Source: Procambarus clarkii (taxonomy: Eukaryota > Arthropoda > Malacostraca > Decapoda > Cambaridae). Taken from it: a stretch of 64,000 nucleotides of DNA. The DNA lies in contig NC_091227.1 in assembly GCF_040958095.1 (NCBI RefSeq), positions 20,285,900-20,349,899 on the forward strand, in the 5' to 3' direction. A program made the position numbers and the translations under genes. Of the stretch, positions 1 through 13,200 are shown piece by piece. Positions within the stretch are counted from its first letter, which is position 1. The number at the start of each line of letters is the position of its first letter. The notes under the pieces are model-generated. The model had not been told where the DNA came from, searched no databases, and saw only the letters and a program-made list of their open reading frames with translations.

Positions 1-329
1 CGGATAATCATGACCTGACTAAACCATATATTACTACAGTAAATAAATAAATAACTGCTCAATTATGCTAATTCCTGTTTAACACGAAGGGAATTGTTGT
101 AAAAAAATAGTTAACATACATTTGAATATGTTCAGACACTTACAGTACATTATTAGGCATTGAGAAAAATGGTAACTACTCACTTTTTATTTTGTAAAGT
201 TCCTCTTTATAACACCCAAAGTAAATTTTACACCAGATGCTGCATTCAATTACTCACGAGTACTCGCTATGTAATATCAAGCTCTATGATCATTTCAATG
301 TGCAATTTGTAAAGTGTGGCTTTCATTAC

Positions 330-412
330 GAAAATCATTGAAGCAGGATGGGGGTGAAACCAGCTTTCTGGCTCGCCCCCAAATGCACGCCTTAACCCAT
401 TGGACCACAATA
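330..412 (-). repeat. Possible tRNA-derived SINE relic
   Basis: Read on the minus strand, the stretch resembles a tRNA gene half. An A-box-like block (TGGTCCAATGGGTTAAGGCG) is followed by a B-box-like block (GGTTTCACCCCC). It has no acceptor-stem pairing that I can trace and no terminator, so I treat it as a decayed SINE head and not a working tRNA gene. The call rests only on the two box-like motifs. Confidence 0.3.
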
Positions 413-730
413 TGCTCCAATGATTTTTTCACAGAGATATCACACTATTTCCTAGCGTGTTCCTTAATTATATATACTAGTACAAGTATATACAATTTTG
501 TATAGGACATGTCAGCCAACAGGGCTCACCTGTTTAACATCCACCATTATAAATTCCACAGTAAAGAAAAAATTTATGTTACACTCTTGACAATTCACAT
601 AACATTCTGGCCCCAAGAATTGTAAACGAAACTTTTAATAGGCATCAATTCACTATAGCAAGTGTAAATGGAGCAAATTTACTGTCACCAAGAGTTCCTA
701 CGAAGTACAAGTATATAAAACTTGAGTGAA

Positions 731-811
731 ATTGTATGTTTATCAAAACTGATAAAAATTGTATGTTTATCAAAACTGATAAAAATTGTATGTTTATCAA
801 AACTGATAAAA
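731..811. repeat. 27-bp tandem repeat, three copies
   Basis: Three nearly identical copies of a 27-bp unit containing TGTTTATCAAAACTGATAAA follow one another. Each unit carries a small inverted repeat (TTTATCA / TGATAAA), so the array could form a row of weak hairpins. Confidence 0.85.
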
Positions 812-2439
812 AAGTGTGTACAGAAATTTGTAAACTGTTTTTTTAAATCATCAAAAGTAATATGCACATATTGACCCATATGTTGTCCCAAACACAATAT
901 CTAATGTTTCCTAAAAAAAATTAAGTCAGCTGCTATGCTTTTTGAATAGAACAAATATTACTTTGACATTGAAGTATTTTTTATTTGAATATTTTTCACA
1001 ACCCAGCATTATATTATTTAAAAACCATTACATGACTTTTCTAACATTACATTCATAATCAATTATAATTTAGTTTATAAATTATCCACGAACGAGAAAC
1101 TCTTTGATGTGCACTTTTCAATACAGTATAGTTGTCTTTAATATATTTCTTTTAACTACCGTATATCCGTGTGTAATAGTTGACACCCTATTTTTCGCCA
1201 AAAGATTAGGAATTTTCCATATACCTTGTTGTTGACTCTAGGATTGCACATATAACAAGTCAACATTTGGAGGGTCAGGGTATTATCCTGCACACAGAAA
1301 TAATACTATTACACAATCTTTATGAATTTAAGGCAAATTTATATTAATTCAAATAGTAAACAGCAGGTCTGGACATTTAGGTTTATATATGTACCTTCGT
1401 TACTTTAACCTGCACTATAGCTGCGATGCTCAGTGTTTAGTATACTGTATAATATAATACAGTATTAGTATAATATTATGTGGTATAATACTGTATAATA
1501 GCGAGCACTATACAGCTACACATTCAAGGGGTACCTTCACGGCCACACTTCATTATTAAAATGTATGCACAAGTCATGCTGCAAGCTTGCAACGCCTATA
1601 TTTCCTTATTTTCAAATACAATAAACACATGCATCGTTCATCCTTCTGTTTACATGGTGAGAAACGTGTTTTAGAGACAGCACTGTTGAAATTTTCAAAA
1701 TAAGGAAATAAGGCAAATAGGATACAAGGATTTATTTCTAAAAGTGTCAGCAATAAAAACCTAATGTTATTCTTGGAGTGATATAAGATAAACTTATTGT
1801 CTCACAGGGAAAGCACCACAGACTTGTCCAAGACTTGTAGACCTGTACAAAAGTCCTCTGAACCAATGCACCAGCCACACTCTCTGGCCCACAAAGTCAG
1901 TCAATCAACTAAACAGTCACCAGGCAGTGAGAAAGATCAATCTAGCCAGTCTTCCAACCAACTAGCCAATTGAGCAACCAGATAGTCAAACCAACCAAGG
2001 AGCCACAATTAGAAGAACAAGTCGCTGACTGGGAAATCAGTGTCGTCTGAATGGTAGCACAGTGATTTCTTCATCTGTAAGAATACATGCCAAAGAAAAA
2101 AAAAAAGGGAATCAGGGACCTCAAAGTCAGTGCTAGATGATACAATAAGTTTATGAAAAAGATGATTTAATGCTTACAGAAAAAGATTATTCACCATCTA
2201 CCAGCAGAATTGAATGATAAGGTAATTGAGTACCATCACTTTGTAATCTGAAGTCAGAAGTAAAACTAATACAGATTCTCATGCATCAGCATTATGGACA
2301 AAACCCCATGAACTTTGATATATAAGGGAACAGAACAATGGACATGATTGAACCAAAAACAGTTTTGGTTAAGACTACTGGCCATGAAAGGAATTTACTG
2401 AAAGTATCATTCACTGTGGTGCTTGGTTGAATGGCAGGA

Positions 2440-2862
2440 AGGGAACTATCAGGAGAAAATGCCAAGCCATTATGACTAAGTAAGTAATTATCAAAAGAAG
2501 GCACCAAGCCGGGAAAACTATGTAGCACCATCAAATGTGCGGAATAATCATAGGGCGCTAAACATCACTTAAAGATACCAATATGAGAACAGAAACGCAC
2601 AAGGCGAATGATATCAAAAGAATCCGATTCACCAATAATTCTATAGAGACAAGTGACCCTGAGGGGCAGTCGGGAAGTAAGACACACGCTCGTCCTGGAA
2701 GTCAGGACATTATGACTAAATAGCACTTGGAAGGGGTTAGGATAAGGATTTTGGATGGGATGGGGGAAAGAAATGGTGCCCAATCACTTGGAAGGTCGGG
2801 GATTGAACACCGACCTGCATGAAGCGAGACCGTCGCTTTACCATCCAGCCCAGATGGTTGGG
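2440..2862 (-). mobile_element. Two SINE-like elements inserted in the pogo transposon
   Basis: On the minus strand a tRNA-headed SINE (2862-2706) begins with a head containing GACGGTCTCGCTTCATGCAG and a B-box-like GTTCAATCCCCGACC. It is followed by a second repeat (2700-2440) whose tail reads GCTTGGTGCCTTCTTTTGAT. The same head occurs on the plus strand at 48406-48684, and the second repeat occurs again at 5410-5690. The block interrupts the transposase between the codons for LG.MA and ADGIK, with an imperfect 8-9 bp repeat (AATGGCAG / AATGCAG) on its sides. It is therefore younger than the transposon. Confidence 0.7.
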
Positions 2863-3993
2863 TAATGCAGATGGAATAAAGTTAAAGCCTATGGCAATTT
2901 TTAAGTGCAAAACTCTGCCCAGACAGAAATATCCAAAAGGCATTGTTTTCCAGATCCATGAAAAAGGGTGGATGAATGGATGAAGATGATTGCAAGAAGT
3001 GGATTAAGGAGGTCTGGAATATGTGAACAAATAGACTTAGAAAAGGCAAAAAGCTTACTGGTTTGGGACATGTTCAGATCACACAGTGCAGTGTTACCAA
3101 TGAAGCTCAAGCTAACAATACTGACAATGTAATGAATACTGGAGAACTTATTACAAGAATGTAAGAATTCTTGTATATACTCTATAAATAAATAATACTT
3201 ATTTTGTAGCATATTGCAGCTACTGGATGTTAGCATCAATAAACCTTTTAAAGGCTTAATAAGAGAGCAATTCCTGCAAAGCAGTGAAAGCCTTAAAAAA
3301 AATGTGTAATTTCTAATGCCTTAGATGATATGGCAGATGACTATTTATGGGAAGATAAAAGTGATGAATGAAATGATTACCCTGAGACTGCAGATAAAGA
3401 TGATCCATACAAAGAAATACTTGACCCAGAAGACTGGAATGTATTCGGTGGTGCAGGAGACGAAGATTCAATTTGAAAGAATCTAATGGATTTTTATCTA
3501 TCCCCATAATATTTGTAATATACAACCAGAAGAGTTTTGTGAATATAATTTTTTTTAATGTATATTATTAGCAGTTTCATGTGGTCTGTTTTAAACGAAA
3601 GATCAGTATTTTTTGTTTTTACTGCTTCTCTGTTTATTTCATGAATTGTGTGTTGTGATACAAATACAGTAAATAGATGGTGATGTTCAGGCTGAGCTGC
3701 ACTGGTCTACAACATGGAGATGTTATTGTCATAAATTCAACATTGCCTGGACACTACCAGAATGTACAGTGTAAGAAAGTTATCTCAAAATTCAATTACT
3801 GGTATAAAAAACTGAACTTGGGGTGCTGGTATTTACTGATAAACTACAGAACTAAGCTGTATATACAGTGAGTGAATTAACATGACAACAGAAGTTATGG
3901 TAAATGTGTACTCTCTACAATAGACTTTTGATGATCATGCTTTCGAACACCAGTAGGCTACAATAAATTATGACACTAATTTATGTAGCTTAT

Positions 3994-4086
3994 TTTATTT
4001 TCTATAGAAATCTGGCTCCCTTTTGTCAATTTTTTGACTCTTACCAAGCATGAATTTCATCCCTCTGAAAACAGTACTGGTTTAAT
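3994..4086 (-). terminator. Candidate polyadenylation signals of UBR7
   Basis: Downstream of the UBR7 stop codon on the minus strand, the first hexamers of the usual kind are ATTAAA (4086-4081) and AATAAA (3999-3994). Neither motif occurs between the stop codon and the transposon end at 4155, so both candidates lie inside the pogo element. This gives a 3' untranslated region of about 180-290 nt. Transcript data would decide which is used. Confidence 0.5.
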
Positions 4087-4263
4087 AGTTAACTATTAAC
4101 TAATTTCAGCTGAAACAACATCTACAAAATGAAGGATATACACAAGGATATACGGTAATTGGAAACTGAAGACTACTAATTTTTGCAACTGCACATTTAT
4201 AAGCTAAAATGGTTCATATTTTTTTTTTTTACTAAAATATAGTACTCTCTGGTGCATAGGAAT

Positions 4264-7200
4264 TCATTTGCAAAACAACTGGATACTTGAGCCAGGACGC
4301 TTTTTCTTGTTAGCTTCCAACTGAGAAAAGAATTCACGTATGTCTTCATCGCGTACCACTTTTTTGTTCTCTGCAAATTTGCGCAGATAGTCTCGTAACG
4401 ATGAACTTAGTGTGTTGTACTCTGTAATCAAATGATTAAAAGTACACATATTATACAGTACTACAGAAAATTACAGATTAAGTGTATTAGTCTAAATTTA
4501 GAAATCAATAATTATCATTTATACTAAGTTTTAAATGGATAATAATTGATGCTATACAGTACATGCTTACCATGAACCATCTCTGTCCTGGTGACACGAT
4601 CGAGAGAAGATAGGGCTTCCAGCTCTCTTTGTGCTGGAGCAGCACTGTGACTCTGGTGGTGAGACTTTCCACTTTCCTCATAAAATGCCACAGTGTCCTC
4701 ATCATCAAGCAAGAAAAGAATCCCCTCATTTTTGTACTTAGCCTGGGAAATAGAAATTAGCAAGATGATAATGCAGTCCAGTGCCTCTCGACGGAATTTT
4801 CACATTAATACATTATATAACTGAATTAGAACTATAGTGAACATACAATGTCAAAGATTGATGCTGCAATATATTGTCAATGGAGAGCTCCAACATCAGT
4901 ACAGGCAATTGAGGGATACACAACAAACATTATAGCAGCTTAAATAAACAGGATTAACTTAATAATGAAGAAAATGCAAGACAAAAAATTCAGATGGTGT
5001 ATCTGATGTATATTTCTTGAAGTTTCGTTCTTTATGAGAACTTGGCATTCTTTAATGGGTTGTTTAGCTTTCATGGTTAGCCAGCCACAAAATTCTATTA
5101 TATGCTAAAGTTGTTCATTCTTGCCAAGTCTAACAGCAGTACCTTACAATTTTGGTTTGTGCTGATTGGGCTTCTATCATGGTTATATGGATAATAAATA
5201 CAATTTTATGAAACAGTGTAGAATTTGGTTTTGTGTTGGGCTAATGACCTATTAACCTCTGGAAGGATATTTTAAGGCCACCTCAATAGATTACTGACCA
5301 ACCAGCAAGTAAACTTTAAGCCAGAATATAATTAGGGACTAGAGTAAGCTCTCGGTGAATAAATCCTGTGAGGAATTATTTGAACAAGGTGTGTATACCC
5401 ATCTCTGCTGATAGACGTCATTTTTGGAGGAAGAAAGTAATTATCAAAAGAAGGTGCCAAGCCAGGAAGACCATATAGCACCATCTGTGTTGCTAGATAT
5501 TCAGAAGGCACTGAATATTTCTGAAGCTGCAATATGAGAATGAAGGACATAAGGCGAGCAATATGGATGGTTTTTGGATTCACCAAGGATTCTATCAAGG
5601 GACAAATGACACCATTTTCATTAGGAAGCAAGCCACACAATCATCCCGAAAATTGTACCTGCAAGGAGATACACGACTGTGGGACAATGCAACTTTTGGA
5701 GGAAGGGCAACGTGTTTTTTTTTGTTGTTGTTAGACGAGGAGTCTATGAGGTAACACGCTACTTTAAAATTTATTTAATGTCACCCGCCCATTAAACTTT
5801 TAAATACATATCATATGAAAACCTAGCTTCACTCTTCCCACATACTCTTATTTTGCAGAACAAGTAAATGGCACCTGTTACACTTGTAAATTACTAAGAT
5901 GGGACACTCTCCAGTGTCCAGGTTGACCTGGTTTCTCTATCTATATGTCTGTCTATGTCTATTGCTGTCTGTATGTGCATGTCTCTCTTGTCTGTCTCTC
6001 TATGCCTCTAGTATATAGAAGATGTACAAACTAATCTCTTTCTGAAATCCTCCTCTAAATGTCCTCACAATTTGGAGATGTTTGATACACAGAAGAATCT
6101 ACACATGAGTAATGTTCAAGACTAAAATATAAGAGACAGACATATAGATCTGTAACTTACCTTGCAAGCTTCACAGGTACAGAGTTGCTTCCTCCACTGA
6201 TCAGGTAAAAATACAGCACCACTGGGCAATTCTTGTTTTTTAAGAACATCCAGTTTACATCCTAGAATATTGCATACAATGAATATACATTATTTACAAG
6301 GCAAAAAGACATAAATTTTAGATTTATTCTTAAGACTCAAGAACTTACTCAGATTTGACCATCACACAATGAACACAGTTCTCCAAGTCAACACAGGTAC
6401 ATAGTGTGTTTTATGATATACTGTATACATTCCTCAGATTTGCATGCATTTAATATTCATACACTTCACGTGAAAAATATCATTTTTGATGTATATAATA
6501 TGCTGTGATTATCACATGAAAATATCCAGAGTTAAAACTACATAAATGTTAAATGCTAGTGCTGTGTGCATTATTTAAAGTTACAAGTTTACAACTCACC
6601 TGACAATTTGTTCTCTACAGCACCATTAACCTTAACGACTTCATCTTTTTCTTTGGGCTCCTCGGTATTTATACTTAATGTTTTCTCTTTCACTTTAAAA
6701 TCAGTCTCATCCGAACAATCCTCGGTATGCCTCGGTTCTACCTTTTCTTCCTCCTGTTATGAAAGAGCACATACTTTACCGGTATTTTGAAAATTTCACA
6801 CAGTATATGCATGCAACTTTCTGACAAAGTATGTCCAGGAAAAACTATCAGCAGCCCTAGTTGGAATGAAATGCAAATGCTTATCTCTATAAAATACTGT
6901 ATGACAAACAGGGTGCCATGCAGAAATATACCTACAATGTAATTTATATAAACAAAATCAATAATAATAATATAAAAAATTGGGTGACTTAACTCCCCCC
7001 CTAAAAATATACTGCATATATATCCATTACATATTTTTACATTGTAACTGAATGACTTACGTGTGCAGTCTTTCCAGAAGACTTTTCAACATCAACTGCA
7101 TCTTTACTATCTTCTGCCTTAACTGTAGTAACTATGAGAAACAAAATATATATTAAAACTTTGATGCATCTTAATATGAATATCTACCATTAAATGATAT

Positions 7201-10200
7201 ATATGCAGGTCTTCAAAGCATGCTTCAATGTCATAAAGGAAAGAAGACCACTTACCAGCATAGCCCATATAATAAGCAAGTAACTTGTGTTTGGGAAGGC
7301 ACTCTCCACAAATCATCTCTGCATAGTCATCACCTGGAGGAACATTACTACCCTGATGCTGTAATAAACACACAATTTTAAAATCACCAAGCAATAAAAA
7401 TTACCTTTAATACCTTTATACTAACAGAATTTCCTAAAGAGCAAAATATAACCAAAAAATTAAATACAGTACTGTATTGGTAAATTACAATTATGTTAAT
7501 GGATCACAAATTGTCATGCCCGAGTTATGATAATATTGTAATAATAATAATAATACTATTTATTTATACATCATATATTTCAATATACTGTACTGTACAT
7601 TTGAATATGTTACAGTAGAGTATTAGTAGGTTAACAAAATATCAAGACTACTTAGTAATCTAATAATAGAAACTTGGACTACTTTCACTAAGCAAAATTT
7701 TTATTTCAACTCATCATATGATGGACAACTTTCCCATAGGTTTGAGAAGTCTGGGCCTGATTCCTAAGCAAATCCATACAGCCCCCTTACTTTACTAAAT
7801 CTTCAAAAACTTGTATGGCTGGGAAAGTGAGTACAGGTATTGCAACCAGAGATTCACCAAGTCGAGGTTGCACTGTACAGTGTACATTATTCCAAAGGAT
7901 TCCTTGGTCAGGTTCTTGAACACCATTCTTATGTTTGCTAATCTTGCATATGCAATTGATATTATTCTGTTAATATGTACCATAGGTATTACATTCACCC
8001 CCAGGACATTTTCTGTATTTGACTCACTGTAACTTCCTCTCCCATAAACTATATTGCTCTTCTGATAATTTTTCTCCTCTCTCAAGCCTCATTACTTAAA
8101 ATTTTCATTATTAACTCGATCTTCCTTTCAGGTGGTTAAAAAGTAAGAGTGGGTAGCAAACCAAGTTGAATTGTATTACCACACAGAGAACACACAATTA
8201 CAATTTACAACAGAACTCCGTTGTAAATTGTAATTGTAATTGTAAACAGTCAACTTCTGAAATCACACAGACAGCGAATAGCTTGAAAGTAGACAGCAAC
8301 ATGATTTATGCAGCCTAAAAGTACAATATACCAAACATGAGTAGTCCACAAGTACAATACACCATTACAATACTAACCCGACCATGGTACCAGTCCTCAC
8401 AGATGCAACACTGGATCATCTCATCCTCTATGGAGTCTTCAGGGTCTGGGTAAGGGCGATGACAAGTGCAGTAAGCCCCACGAAAGTTATGGTTGTACTC
8501 ATTTTCCGGATTCTCAGGTAGCTTTTCCTAAAATCAGAGTTTTCATTAAGAATATACATAGCATGAGACAGTAAGCAGGGGTTTCTATTAGACCCCTGCC
8601 TACTGATGTGATACTAGATGTGATACCCTGTAATATCCAGACACCCCCCTCCCTCCTCTACATTTTGTCTCAGACAATGTAATACAGTACTATATTACAA
8701 AAGATTGTACACAAACGATTGATTGATACAAAATATCGAACAAAAGAAGTTAATCAAATTTTTTAAGTCGTGCACTCCGGCAATTTACATACATCACCCC
8801 ACTAATGAATTTTTTTTTATTATACAGGTACAGTACATATATTTTCTCTAAAGGCTTCTCTTCAACATAAAAGTATGAGGAAAGAACAGCAAAAATCTTG
8901 CCATACTACTGATTTGTAGCATTCACAAAGTCCACTTGTATATACAGTACCTTTTTAAGTTAGTTACGTTAGAATTATTGCACTATGTAAATCTAGAATT
9001 TTCTCCAATATTGAAACGAATACTTTCTGCATATTCTTACTTACAATATTCTTACTGCAATATTGTACTGTATTTATAAAACAACAACATTAGTTTATAT
9101 ATAGACAGTTTAATTCTATTTTTACATTCTACAAGAACAGCAATCTTTCTCTTTATATTTGTAACAAAGAGGATCAGTTTTTCAGTAGCTTATTTTAGTT
9201 CTGAAGCCACCTATTGAAGGCAGAGGTAACACTTCAAACTGGCTAGACTATGCTGGCCACCACTTCGTAAAATGTACAAATAATACTACAATGTAATATC
9301 ACATTTCAGCAGTCCAAGGTGGTGCCAGTTTTCTTGTCAAAAGTGAACAACAATACCACTTCAACTGCTTGCTTAACATTATGCAAAATAATTATATAGT
9401 AATTATTTGGCATAAATATGTTCAGATACGAGCAGTTTCCAGTCAATATTCTTTTTAGCTATGCAACCCACCTTTTCTGGGCTGTGGTAATGTAGGCAGC
9501 TGTGTACAAGCATAACATTAGCAACTGCTAAGTTCAGCAGAGGAAAGGGTGAATACTAGGACAATACATTAGGATAGCCAGATCCTCCAACCCCTGTGGG
9601 AGTGATGGTGGTGTCACCTGATGATGGCTTGTGTATGCATTGATCTACTAAGAGTAGTTTGTAGCTTGATAATTACCAGTCATGGTTACTTCAGAGTAAC
9701 CATGTAAACTAAGTAAAACTACTTTTGCTTCCAAAGCAAGTTTGAGTTGTCATTTATTTCTTTGCAGTACAGCAAGTTCTCTCAAGTGGGGACCTGAGTC
9801 CCCCTGTGCTGGTTTTGGAGAGTTGTACTTCCCAAGTTTAGCCCCAGGCAAGTCTAGTTTGATGATGACTGGTTAGGCTGGCTGCTGCTTGCGTCGACGT
9901 GCAAGCTCACAGGAGTTAAGACTCCCCATGTGTGTCAGCCAGCGACATGCGACACAGGATCACTCATAATGGTTCCTGTCATGATGGGGATACCTAATAA
10001 ACTATTGTAAGGCAGCAAGGTATCCCCACCAAGGATGCTATATATAACCTCAAATATAGTCCCAATTTCAATACAGTAAATACTGCAAATGTAAAATTAT
10101 AAAGTTCAATAAATAATTACAAACAGTAAATAGACAAACCATTGTCAACAAGTGAACAGACCTTTAAAAGTTTGCAGATATTCTGCGTAAACTTGGAGTT

Positions 10201-13200
10201 TCCACAATCACAACGAAACTTTCTGGAAAATAAAAATAAGTTCTGTAATAAAATATAAGTACCCATACTGTCTTAATACTATATTTGCAATCAATATAAT
10301 TTATAATGTGAATACCATAAATGACAAGTACTAGTATTCAAAATTATCACATACAGAACAGTAATTTAATATAGTTTTGCTCAAAATCTGTGTGATGAGG
10401 TGTTAAATGCTATACTGTATGCAAAACATGAATTATAATTAAGGCTTACACACAAGATACAACACAAGGTTGGATGAAATTTCAATAATGTCACCAGACA
10501 AGTTTCAGGGACAAAAACGTATTAGTTACATGGAAAGCTAAACAAATTATACCTTATGTCAATGGAAGAGATGATGTACTGGATACTTATCACCTCATAA
10601 ATACATAGGGAAATAGAGAGGGCTGACAGGGATTGAGTAAATGGCATTACAAACATGGGAAAAACAGCTGGTAACTATATATAAAGTAGTACCAAAAATT
10701 ATCTTTCAGTACCAAACTAATGAGTAATGCATTATAAATTGAAGTGGTGGAGACAGACCCCACATACAGCTTTGTACATAGATTACGAGAACGAAAAAGA
10801 CTCAATCTTACACAGGTTGCCAAATGCCCTTCTTTACAAATTTTTTTGGTTTACAAGCTCAATTTCTTTGTAAAATTCGACTTGGTATATGAGCTTTGCC
10901 TCACTTGGTAAGTTTGATGCACGTATGGGTCGACCGAGCGCATGGTTCCTGGTAGCACAGCGAGAAGTACTTCAGTTTACCAGTGTCTCCCACCTAGTAA
11001 CAATCGTGCTTGAATTCTTTATGAAAAATTTAATTGTTTATGTGTTTTTTTGGTTTCTGAACATAAAAGTAATTATTACATATCACACCATGGGTTCCAA
11101 GAAAGTCAGTGAAAGTTCAACCAAAGAAAATAGTTGTGAGGATGACGACTGAGGAAAAATAAGAGATCATCGTGTCTCAATACGGAAAGGTGTTAAAACG
11201 TTGGGAAAAACAAGTGTCTTTACAGATTCTTAGTAGGACAAGCAAGCAGTTAGCCTCAATCAGGTCTTAGTGGTATGCCTGCAAGAGCACAGGAGAGTGT
11301 GTGCCGCTGAAATGTCATCACTGTCTGATGTTATAATGGAAGCTTCCAAAAACTAACACCTCTCTCCCTCCCCTCCCTCCTCACCATCTTTCATATGCCA
11401 ACAACAGTCCACATTAAAGGTAAGATATACAGTGGCGCCATGATTAACGAGTTTAATCCGTTTTGGCACCGAGCTCGTCATGTGAAATAACAACAAAACT
11501 GTCGTCGGAGGTGTCCGAGAACCAGCGGGAATGCTCGTTAATCGAGGGAAAGCTCGTCAGTCGAGACATATTGTCTGCAAGTGGCTCGCTCGTTACTCGA
11601 AATGCTCATAACTGGAGCCGCTCGTCACTCGAGGTTCCACTGTACTTGTTCATACTGTAGTACAAAATATAACTAGTAGTAGTACTGTATGTATAAAATG
11701 TATTTTTAAGCTAATATTTTTGGGGGTGTGGAGTGGATTAATTAATTTTACCTTACGATATTTCTGATTGGAAAATTTGTTTCGGTTTACGAAGCGTCTC
11801 TGGAAACGGATTAAATTCGTAAATGAAGGTACTGTACCACTGTATGTCAGTTTAAGATTGAGAGATTGAACAGATTAACTGAAGCTCAACCCCTGCTCAA
11901 CCAGACAAGATCTGTGATCTACAAAATGCTGAGGTTTAGATGGGGTAACTATTTTGGAAGTACTGTACCTGTACAGAATCCTTCAGAATATGCACAGAAA
12001 GGAGTGAGCTATAATGTACATGCAGTAAATGGTAAAGTGTACAAATAATCAAGAAAAGACAAATAAAGAAAAATAAGAAGAAAAAGAAATAAAAAAGTAA
12101 TGGTGCAATAGAAAAAGATGAAAAGGAAAAAAAAACAGATTACCTTACCTCTTTGTATAAAGCTCAATTAGATCATGGTCCTCATGGCAATGATAGCTGC
12201 AAGCCAAGCACACACCAGCTAACTTGCCACCATCAGCTGGACAGCAAGTCATGCAAGCATACAGTGCTTGCCGTTTGACATATCCCTTGAAAATAAATTA
12301 TGATAAAAATATTTGATTTGGGATATATATATATATATACACAGTATTTCATATTACAGTACTATATCGATAAAAATCAATCTTATGGTAATATTATCCA
12401 AAGCCCTCCAAAATCCAGACCACCATATATACAATTTAAAAAAAAAAACAGATAAAATCTGCCAACTGGATCTCCGTTCTGAAACTTGCATTTGTTTGAG
12501 GAAAAATCCTAAATTTCACTTGGGGCCACGAAGAAAGCTGTACAATATTATTGGGTCATCATGTTGAGTAATTTCAGCAGAAATATTTTTCCTATTTGAT
12601 ATTCTTGCTCTTAATAGAAATTATTATTCAAAATAATACACATACACTTGGCAAATGTTTTACTGTGCTTGTTCTATACTACAGTTTAGATCATACAAGA
12701 GTTCGTTCATGTGATGCTTTTTCTATGGCATCTAATGCCCTACTGTGAGGGGGCACATGTACTGACAACATGGTTTCCTTGTCAAAGTGTGGGTCAAAGT
12801 CAAAAAGTCAAACACTTTTAAAGCTGGATTCACTCACCAGATTCCACAAACAAGAGTTTGCTGAAGTGATGGAATTTAGATTTGCTTAGAATGTTGGGAC
12901 AGAGTTCAGACTGTTGAACAGTTGCATCATATCATTGGTTAAAATTAAATAATCCTTTAGTGGAATCAGCCCAAAGAACATTAGAAATATTCGGGTATGA
13001 ATAGGAACTGTTAATATGGCTCAAATCATGTTTCTAATGATATTCATAGATGGCCACAATATTTGAAGCAGCAGATGGGTCTTGGGAAAGCCATTAAGCA
13101 CATTTATAACCAAATTCTAGGGTTTATATTTATTTTAAGATTTCTCAATTTTTGTTCACAAATATGGTTCCAATGTCCACTGAAAATGAGGTTTTGAGGC

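Larger units (their letters stand above)
1..1156. other. AT-rich flank without a recognisable gene
   Basis: I see no supported coding exon here on either strand. The stretch is AT-rich and holds a possible old tRNA-like SINE relic near 330-410 and a short 27-bp tandem repeat at 731-811, both listed separately. It ends at the TA dinucleotide that borders the pogo-type transposon. Confidence 0.6.
1159..4155 (+). mobile_element. pogo-superfamily DNA transposon, decayed, with intact ends
   Basis: The element is bounded by 17-bp terminal inverted repeats with one mismatch (CCGTATATCCGTGTGTA at 1159 and TACACAAGGATATACGG ending at 4155). TA dinucleotides sit directly outside both ends, as expected for Tc1/mariner/pogo insertions. 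Plus-strand translation in changing frames gives recognisable pogo-type transposase pieces: a CENP-B-type DNA-binding part (about 1990-2160), a DDE part with the motif VLVKTTGHE (about 2360-2400), ADGIKLKPMAIFK (about 2865-2905), LLDVSINKPFKGLIREQ (about 3215-3275) and a C-terminal acidic tail around 3320-3475. Several stops and frame changes show that it cannot encode an active transposase. A SINE block (2440-2862) splits the catalytic domain. The right end overlaps the 3' end of UBR7. Confidence 0.85.
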
